From: GCA-2746365 sp964651445
GTDB lineage: Bacteria > Pseudomonadota > Gammaproteobacteria > SZUA-229
NCBI GenBank assembly: GCA_964651445.1
Contig: CAZYYW010000003.1
Span: forward strand, 1 to 58,955
Length of the DNA: 58,955 nt
Reading direction: 5' to 3'
The translations under genes were made by a program, and so were the position numbers. Of the stretch, positions 53,400 through 58,955 are shown piece after piece. Each line of letters begins with the position of its first letter. Position 1 is the stretch's first letter. The notes under the pieces were generated by a model. The model saw only the letters and a program-made list of their open reading frames with translations. It made no database searches and had not been told where the DNA came from.

Positions 53400-54608
53400 C
53401 TATACCTTCTCCACTCCTAATTTTTGGGCATCACTATTATCATATCGAGCATCAGGTTCACCCTCAGAGCATTCTTTAAGAACTGCCTCTATTGCTTCTA
53501 GATATTTATAACCATGTTTTACATCAGGTTCCAAATAGGTACTCTCAGACCACTCATTCCATGCATTAAAAAATATGTATTGTTCACTTTCAGGTCGTTG
53601 CGCCACCAAATACACTAGCTTTTTAAACCAATAATGAAATGCTTTTGGGCTTGCGCCTTTAAAAATGGTCGCTCTCTTGCCATAACGCGCCGTATTATCC
53701 CAGTCAACAAACGCACCAGGATAAGTTTTCAGACCTGCGTTTTCTCGGAAAGTCAGCACCTCTTGCCAAACAGTATCATAATCATAAAAAGTCACACTGT
53801 TTAAACTTGATGACCACAATGAGTAAAGAAAATTCTGAACAAATTGTGGCAACTTGTCTACAATTTTCTTCAAGCTTGCTTTTGTATTAACCTTCCCCTT
53901 TGGCTGTTCCGCATAGATTGCCTCAAAAGGTTGAAACTGAAATATCGCATCGAAAGACTTTAAACATTTCTTATCTGGGTGTTCATATTGCTTTTGAAAA
54001 ATAAAATAAAGCCCATTAAGCCCCCTATCTCTTGCTTTTTTCTGCCAATAAGCCAGCATTTTATCAATATCATCAATCCTGTGGGGTCTGTAGATAATAA
54101 ACACTGGTTTACCATCTATTTTTATTGCTCTTTCATCCGTCCATGCTCGGATGAGATAATCGAAGTGCTTTGACCAACTATCTTCCGTTGGAGGATGTGT
54201 TTGTTTAATCAATATATGATGGTCACGACCATCCCACCGTTTCGACCAAGTTTCATTTGCCCAAGACAAACAAAAGGGCATGTCGATATCCTTGTTATCC
54301 AGCATAAGATTTGTGGGCGTTTCAAGCAACTGCTTCCCATCAAACCAGTAGTGATAATGACAAAAACCATGTATGCCGTGTTTCTTTGCCAGCTCCACTT
54401 GCCAACGTAAAGTATCTAAACTTGACTGATCGTAGTAATTTTCATTAAGTGGCATCCTTGGTTGATAGTGCCCATCAAAAAGTGGGGCTGATTTTTTAAC
54501 ATTAACCCAGTCAGTAAACCCCTTGCCCCACCAGTGATCATTTTCTGGAATTGCATGGAGTTGTGGAAAATACATCGCAACAACTTTTACAGATGATTTT
54601 ACAGCCAT
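53400..54608 (-). CDS. WbsX-like glycan biosynthesis protein (GH99-like fold)
   Basis: About 402 residues of the WbsX family, found in O-antigen and capsule clusters and related in fold to GH99-type enzymes. Conserved segments are AMYFPQLHAIPENDHWWGKG, FTDWVNVKKSAPLF, HGIHGFCHYHYWFDGK, LSWANETWSKRWDGRD and the C-terminal FFNAWNEWSE. ATG 54608 (MAVKSSVKVVAMYFPQ) avoids overlap with the upstream methyltransferase; a longer frame to 54692 overlaps it. Whether it transfers or trims sugars is not settled for the family. Confidence 0.88.
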   Translation of the reverse strand: MAVKSSVKVVAMYFPQLHAIPENDHWWGKGFTDWVNVKKSAPLFDGHYQPRMPLNENYYDQSSLDTLRWQVELAKKHGIHGFCHYHYWFDGKQLLETPTNLMLDNKDIDMPFCLSWANETWSKRWDGRDHHILIKQTHPPTEDSWSKHFDYLIRAWTDERAIKIDGKPVFIIYRPHRIDDIDKMLAYWQKKARDRGLNGLYFIFQKQYEHPDKKCLKSFDAIFQFQPFEAIYAEQPKGKVNTKASLKKIVDKLPQFVQNFLYSLWSSSLNSVTFYDYDTVWQEVLTFRENAGLKTYPGAFVDWDNTARYGKRATIFKGASPKAFHYWFKKLVYLVAQRPESEQYIFFNAWNEWSESTYLEPDVKHGYKYLEAIEAVLKECSEGEPDARYDNSDAQKLGVEKV

Positions 54609-54615
54609 AGTTTCG

Positions 54616-55461
54616 TTATCCAGTGATACCCATTTTGTATACCACGCCTCGAAGTTTTTTGCGAATGGTTTCAGGAATAAGTTTTCTAGCAATCTTTTTT
54701 CCTATACCGATATCAACGGAGTTCTTAACATTTACAGGTAACGACATCAAGTCGACATTATCAGATGCTACATCTGGGAAAGTCACTTTTGTTACGACCT
54801 GATAGATGTTTCCGTGCCTGAATGACGAAACCACTGCCTTGACGTTCGCTGGCAAATTATTCCAACGACTGGAAAACTCACTGGTCTCAGGCGTCACGAT
54901 AACGAACTGTGCCTCCTCTATAGATAAATCAGCATCATTAAACAATTTCTGAATATTTTTCAATCCAAAGAAACGAATGTGAGTACGATCCAGTAACCCC
55001 CAGTCACGATAATCAAAGTCTTCGTCAAGTAAACAAGCGACTACAGCACTGTGGCCCACATGAGGTAACGAAACAACCAAGTAACCATCATCTTTCAACA
55101 GACCTTTCATTGCCGCCAATGTAGCCCATGGATCATAGACATGTTCAAGCACATCAGCAGCAACAATAACGTCAAATTTCCCATCATCATCAAGAAGACT
55201 CGGCCAATTTTTATCGTTCAGGTCTGCTCTGTAAACTTTTTCACAGAAAGGTGACAATTTCACTATCGCATCTTCATCGATTTCAAGCGCAATCACATTA
55301 CAGGTACATTTCTCTTTCAAATGCTTTGTTATTGAACCAGGACCGGCCCCTATCTCCAATACATATTTATTGTTACCAACCATGCGAATAACTCGTGCTG
55401 GCGCACTATCGTCACTTAAATCTACTTCATATTCATAGTTGTGGCGTTTTTCTTTTTTCAT
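54616..55461 (-). CDS. Class I SAM-dependent methyltransferase
   Basis: A 281-residue protein. The SAM-binding motif VLEIGAGPGSITKHL (about residue 34), acidic residue in VIALEIDEDA, and VIVAADVLEHVYDPW are clear. PHVGHSAVVACLL and DRTHIRFFGLKNIQKLF are typical of sugar/lipid methyltransferases in polysaccharide clusters. It lies 7 bases upstream of wbsX-like and is separated by about 95 bp from the TylF-like gene. Likely substrate: a sugar of the exported glycan, inferred from context. Confidence 0.9.
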   Translation of the reverse strand: MKKEKRHNYEYEVDLSDDSAPARVIRMVGNNKYVLEIGAGPGSITKHLKEKCTCNVIALEIDEDAIVKLSPFCEKVYRADLNDKNWPSLLDDDGKFDVIVAADVLEHVYDPWATLAAMKGLLKDDGYLVVSLPHVGHSAVVACLLDEDFDYRDWGLLDRTHIRFFGLKNIQKLFNDADLSIEEAQFVIVTPETSEFSSRWNNLPANVKAVVSSFRHGNIYQVVTKVTFPDVASDNVDLMSLPVNVKNSVDIGIGKKIARKLIPETIRKKLRGVVYKMGITG

Positions 55462-55555
55462 ATATTTACATCAGTCAAGTTATTTATTTTTAATATTCAG
55501 TGAACGTTGCATGCAGTACCGTTAATGCTAAATACCCCTAGTTTTATTCACGAAT

Positions 55556-56347
55556 TCATGCATCTTTTCGCCAATAAACCCCAACTCCATCAATCTCTGT
55601 CAATTCAGGCTTAATTTCAGCCGTTGATAAAAAGTCGTGCACTGCAGCCTTACAACCCTTAACCACATGGTAATCATCAACAATTATGTAACCACCTACT
55701 GATACTTTTTCATACAATGCTTCCAATGGTTGTATTGTAGATTCATATAAATCACCATCAAGTCTGAGTAACGCAATTTCATTAATAGGTGCCGTAGGTA
55801 GAGTGTCCTTAAACCAGCCCTCAAGAAAAATCAATTCATCATCTAGAAGACCATATTTCTTGAAATTTTCTTTAACACTCTCAGCAGATACTGCTAATTC
55901 TTCAAACGTATGAAAAACTTCCCCTTCATCTTCAGGGAAGTTTTTCACATCAGGAACTGGCAAACCTTTAAATGAATCAGCCAACCAGATTTTTCTATCC
56001 CTAACTGCATATGTTTCAAGTACAGCTTTCATCATAATGCATGCGCCGCCTCGCCACACTCCAGTTTCAACAAAATCACCTGGTACGTCATTACCAATTA
56101 CGCTTTCAGTAAGCAAGCGAACATTTGATAAGCGTTTACTACCAATCATAGTATGGGCAACAGAAGGCCAATCCCAACCATACTCTCTAACTTCAGAGTC
56201 AAATTGAGTCAATCCTAGGCTTTGTATTGGCACGTCTTCATAGATAGTTCCAGTCAAACACTTTTCCATCAAATCTAAATACCTGGATCGTGATTGCCTC
56301 AGTTCTTCAGAGACGTATTCATAACGTTTGCCAATGATTTCCATCAC
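55556..56347 (-). CDS. TylF/MycF-type sugar O-methyltransferase
   Basis: A 263-residue protein of the macrocin-O-methyltransferase family. Visible signatures are GDFVETGVWRGGACIMMKAV (SAM pocket), WLADSFKGLPVP, LLRLDGDLYESTIQPLEALY (metal-binding Asp) and YIIVDDYHVVKGC. Members methylate sugar hydroxyls in antibiotics and in surface glycans. Its start overlaps the wzt stop by 4 bases, so it is coupled to the exporter, suggesting a role in a methylated chain or chain end. Confidence 0.9.
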   Translation of the reverse strand: MMEIIGKRYEYVSEELRQSRSRYLDLMEKCLTGTIYEDVPIQSLGLTQFDSEVREYGWDWPSVAHTMIGSKRLSNVRLLTESVIGNDVPGDFVETGVWRGGACIMMKAVLETYAVRDRKIWLADSFKGLPVPDVKNFPEDEGEVFHTFEELAVSAESVKENFKKYGLLDDELIFLEGWFKDTLPTAPINEIALLRLDGDLYESTIQPLEALYEKVSVGGYIIVDDYHVVKGCKAAVHDFLSTAEIKPELTEIDGVGVYWRKDA

Positions 56348-57693
56348 TCCACTCCCTCATATTTGAAATTACCCACGCATAATTCAATCTTCACCATAGG
56401 TACCCCTATTAGCCCTGTTGAAACACTACTACATTGCGATTCCAAAACGAACGCATCGTGTATCCACTCCAGTTGCTCATGTTCACCTACAACACCATCC
56501 GCGATTGCAATATCAGCAGTATAATTACCCTGTGGCAAAATTGGCATGTTGAACGAGAATATAGCAGACGCCTGCTCGTAAGGTTTCAGTGAAACAGGAC
56601 TTAAAGAGTAATCCAAGTACGTGTTATCTCCAAAAAGAACCTGCCCCAATCTATCCTTAATGAAGAACCCAATAATTACTTTGTGTATCGACTTTATAGC
56701 TTGAACTTCGACTACGACGCGAACCAGCTCTCCACCAACAATCCAAGATAGTGGGTTATTTTCAATATCTGTCAGCCTAGCATCGATAATTTTTGCATTG
56801 CGATTGCCAAAACTTTTTCCTGTATCAGAAAAGCGAAACACTTTTATATCATTTCGAAGATTTGTACTATTTATAAAACTCATACGCATGTCTTTAAATT
56901 TATTAATTTCAGCTACCGTATTTATATCTACATGAGCAGACGCACTAGCAGCTTCAGTAGATAAATAATGGCTTGCAGTGTAGCTCTCGCACACATCTTT
57001 AGCCTTCCCTATCTGTTGCATTACCCCGCAATAAAGCCATACCACTTTATCGCAAAGGTTAACAACAGCCCCAGTATCATGACTAACAAAGACAACTGTA
57101 CCTTCTTTTTGAAACTCCCTCAAAAACCTCATGCATTTCTGCATAAAAAAGACATCACCAACAGCCAGAGCCTCATCGATCACTAATATATCTGCATCAA
57201 CATGTGCGACAACAGCAAATGCCAAGCGGACATACATGCCACTAGAATATGTTTTGACAGGTTGCCCAATATGTTCCCCTATATCAGCGAAGGCCACAAT
57301 ATCATCATACTTTGCATCTATTTCCTTCCTACTTAGCCCAAGTATAGCGGCGTTCATGTATATATTTTCACGGCCTGTGAACTCAGGATTAAACCCTGCA
57401 CCTAATTCTAGCAATGCCGCCACACGTCCGTTAAACGTAATTTCACCACTCGTTGGTGTTAATGTGCCACAAATCATTTGCAACAAGGTTGATTTTCCCG
57501 AACCATTTCTACCAATAATACCTACCGTTTCTCCTTTTTTCACTTCAAACGAGACATTATCCAATGCTTTAAATTCTGTGTAGTATTGACGTTTTCCTCG
57601 AAACAAACTTTGCTTTAGTCTTTCTATCGGCTTGTCATAAATTTGGTAATATTTACTTACATTACTTACCTGTATCGCGATATCAGAGGACAT
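56344..57693 (-). CDS. wzt: Polysaccharide ABC transporter ATP-binding protein (Wzt-type)
   Basis: ATPase of an O-antigen/teichoic-type exporter, about 449 residues. The N-terminal NBD has Walker A GIIGRNGSGKSTLLQMI, signature YSSGMYVRLAFAV, Walker B DILVIDEALAVGD and switch VFVSHDTGAV. The C-terminal ~170 residues form a Wzt_C-like beta domain (DNNPLSWIVGG-like region to GNYTADIAIADG), which in known systems recognises the modified non-reducing end of the glycan. ATG 57693 (MSSDIAIQVSNVSK) is preferred over an upstream frame start inside wzm. It overlaps wzm by 11 bases. Confidence 0.93.
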   Translation of the reverse strand: MSSDIAIQVSNVSKYYQIYDKPIERLKQSLFRGKRQYYTEFKALDNVSFEVKKGETVGIIGRNGSGKSTLLQMICGTLTPTSGEITFNGRVAALLELGAGFNPEFTGRENIYMNAAILGLSRKEIDAKYDDIVAFADIGEHIGQPVKTYSSGMYVRLAFAVVAHVDADILVIDEALAVGDVFFMQKCMRFLREFQKEGTVVFVSHDTGAVVNLCDKVVWLYCGVMQQIGKAKDVCESYTASHYLSTEAASASAHVDINTVAEINKFKDMRMSFINSTNLRNDIKVFRFSDTGKSFGNRNAKIIDARLTDIENNPLSWIVGGELVRVVVEVQAIKSIHKVIIGFFIKDRLGQVLFGDNTYLDYSLSPVSLKPYEQASAIFSFNMPILPQGNYTADIAIADGVVGEHEQLEWIHDAFVLESQCSSVSTGLIGVPMVKIELCVGNFKYEGVE

Positions 57694-58510
57694 CTGCGAA
57701 CCCCTGGCGTGTTTTCTGAAACCATGCAAAACCTAGCCAAGCAACTAATAAACTCACGATGTATGCCACACCAACACCCAACCAGTCAGGCGTGTTACCC
57801 CACATCAATACATCTCTTGCCTGCTCAATTATAAAAGTCAGAGGATTCAGGTAAATAAACGTACGGTATGGTTCTGGCAGCATAGAAGCAGGGTAAAATA
57901 TTGGCGACATAAATAAGAGTATCGTTGTTAATACACCTGTCATTTGTCCAATGTCTCTAATATAAACGCCTAAAGAAGCAAACATCCAGGAGACACCAAG
58001 TGAAAATAAAATTAAAGGGACAAAGACTATCGGTAAAAAAATTACCGTCCATTGAAAAGAGTGACTAACAATAACGTAAAACAGTGACCAAACTACAACA
58101 CTGATTAGCGCATGAAATAATGTTGTCCCCATCACTACCCAGGGAAGAATCTCCAATGGAAACACCACTTTTTTTACATAGCTGATATTCCTAAACATAA
58201 GCGGCGGTGAGTTATTCATACTTTCGGCCAGCACACCATGAACGATCATGCCAATAAATAGAACCAGAGCAAACTCTGTTTTGCTGTCCGACCCAACAGT
58301 CCATCTAGCCTGAAACACCGTACTAAACACCAACGTATATACAGCCAGCATAATTAGGGGGTTAAAAAATGACCAGGCGATACCTAACACAGATCCACGG
58401 TAACGACCGATGACTTCACGTTTTGTCATTTGAAAAATCAAGCTACGATTCCGGTGAAAACTGCTAAACATCTCGAGTAACGAGACATTGTGTTGTGCGT
58501 TGGGATTCAT
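57683..58510 (-). CDS. wzm: Polysaccharide ABC transporter permease (Wzm-type)
   Basis: A 275-residue inner-membrane permease with six hydrophobic helices. The conserved N-terminal FQMTKREVIGRYRGSVLGIA and the C-terminal helices ending in WFQKTRQGFADVL are typical. It is the first gene of the cluster in transcription order and is paired with wzt by overlap. Confidence 0.95.
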   Translation of the reverse strand: MNPNAQHNVSLLEMFSSFHRNRSLIFQMTKREVIGRYRGSVLGIAWSFFNPLIMLAVYTLVFSTVFQARWTVGSDSKTEFALVLFIGMIVHGVLAESMNNSPPLMFRNISYVKKVVFPLEILPWVVMGTTLFHALISVVVWSLFYVIVSHSFQWTVIFLPIVFVPLILFSLGVSWMFASLGVYIRDIGQMTGVLTTILLFMSPIFYPASMLPEPYRTFIYLNPLTFIIEQARDVLMWGNTPDWLGVGVAYIVSLLVAWLGFAWFQKTRQGFADVL

Positions 58511-58955
58511 TATAAAAGATAGCTGGCAGTCATTAGTTTGCAGGTGGCAGTCAAAAGATTAAATAGCTGTTTTTTCAGTCGCTTAACTAAAACATGTGGA
58601 GTAATAATTAGCACGTCATTATACTGTAAAAATAGTTGCTAGTCATTAGGTACCAATAGTAAAAAATAGCTGGAAAAGCCTTGGCTATACAGGGTTCAGG
58701 GTTTGTGGAATTAGACTCGTTTCTACAAAGCTACAGTCATTGCGTTTTTTGCTACTGTAGTTCGGTGATGCAGGTAGATAGTGATTCTTTCCAGTCAGAC
58801 ATTTCAGGAAAATAGCACTTTTAGCTTGTCAGCTCCATATTGAATGAATTTTGCGGTTTCAGGGTACGAATTTAATTCAGACCTGAAAATTTATTTGAGA
58901 AATTTCGAAATCACTTTTGCAAACGCCTTGAAATCACTTATCTTCCTAGTGGCGA
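58511..58955. other. Gene-free upstream region of the polysaccharide cluster
   Basis: No gene or JUMPstart-type element could be recognised. Near 58545 the words GGCAGTCA repeat twice, and at 58729-58758 CTACAGT / ACTGTAG can form a loose hairpin. Close to the right edge the minus strand reads KFIQYGADKLKVLFS before a stop (about 58815-58858), behind an in-frame stop. This could be the decayed end of a gene that starts outside the window, but it is too short to identify. Confidence 0.4.

Noticed and set aside
58511..58955. JUMPstart/ops element before the polysaccharide cluster
   Set aside because: No GGCGGTAG-type core was found on the transcribed strand.

Overview
The window looks like a chromosomal segment of a gammaproteobacterium. 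The evidence is the gene order (carA-carB-greA-yhbY-rlmE-ftsH-folP-glmM-tpiA-secG-tRNA-Leu-nuoA..N), a Pst/Pho regulon with PhoB boxes, a CsrA/RsmA-sequestering RNA preceded by a GacA-type box, and a GlyGly-CTERM protein. A small secreted Trp/Asn/Gly-rich protein at the left edge resembles sulfur-globule family proteins, hinting at a sulfur-oxidising or methanotroph-like relative. The species cannot be fixed from sequence reading alone.

Layout. (1) 1-1000: sulfur-globule-like gene (minus), then a 162-bp MITE with 19-bp terminal repeats and a Pho box. (2) 1010-9700: phosphate regulon pstC-pstA-pstB-phoU-phoB-phoR, then pstS with its own Pho box. (3) 9740-11046: a scar region with an IS3-family transposase fossil, two and a half 127-bp repeats made from pieces of the initiator tRNA gene and its terminator, the intact tRNA-fMet, and an XRE-type HTH pseudogene. 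(4) 11064-19255: a giant secreted lipase-like GlyGly-CTERM protein, divergent from a NarL/LuxR-type response regulator and 7TM histidine kinase pair, with a 12-bp dyad between them. (5) 19287-34457: the complete 14-gene nuo operon for complex I (minus). (6) 34599-47723: housekeeping run with tRNA-Leu(GAG), secG, tpiA, glmM, folP, ftsH, rlmE, yhbY, greA, carB, carA and tRNA-Glu. carA and carB are separated by a GxxExxY gene framed by about 45-bp inverted repeats, and related intergenic words flank yhbY. (7) 47857-48118: an unannotated ~185-nt RNA on the minus strand with 11 GGA motifs, a strong terminator and a GacA-like upstream palindrome, a probable RsmY/RsmZ/CsrB-type sponge. (8) 48208-49648: two small accessory modules, a nucleotidyltransferase with a small partner and a CopG/MazF toxin-antitoxin pair, each bounded by an AACCAATAACC-like word. 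(9) 49729-58510: a surface-polysaccharide locus (initiating sugar-phosphate transferase, GT2, WbsX-type protein, two methyltransferases, Wzt and Wzm) invaded by a decayed IS5-like transposase.

How the parts fit: the Pst transporter, PhoU and PhoBR form one phosphate-sensing circuit. nuo supplies the respiratory NADH dehydrogenase. The housekeeping run supplies carbamoyl phosphate, folate, peptidoglycan precursor, ribosome maturation and membrane quality control functions. The polysaccharide genes encode an ABC-exported, probably methylated glycan. The most noteworthy non-coding content is the Rsm/Csr-type RNA, the tRNA-derived repeats, and a recurring theme of short intergenic words that bound accessory genes.
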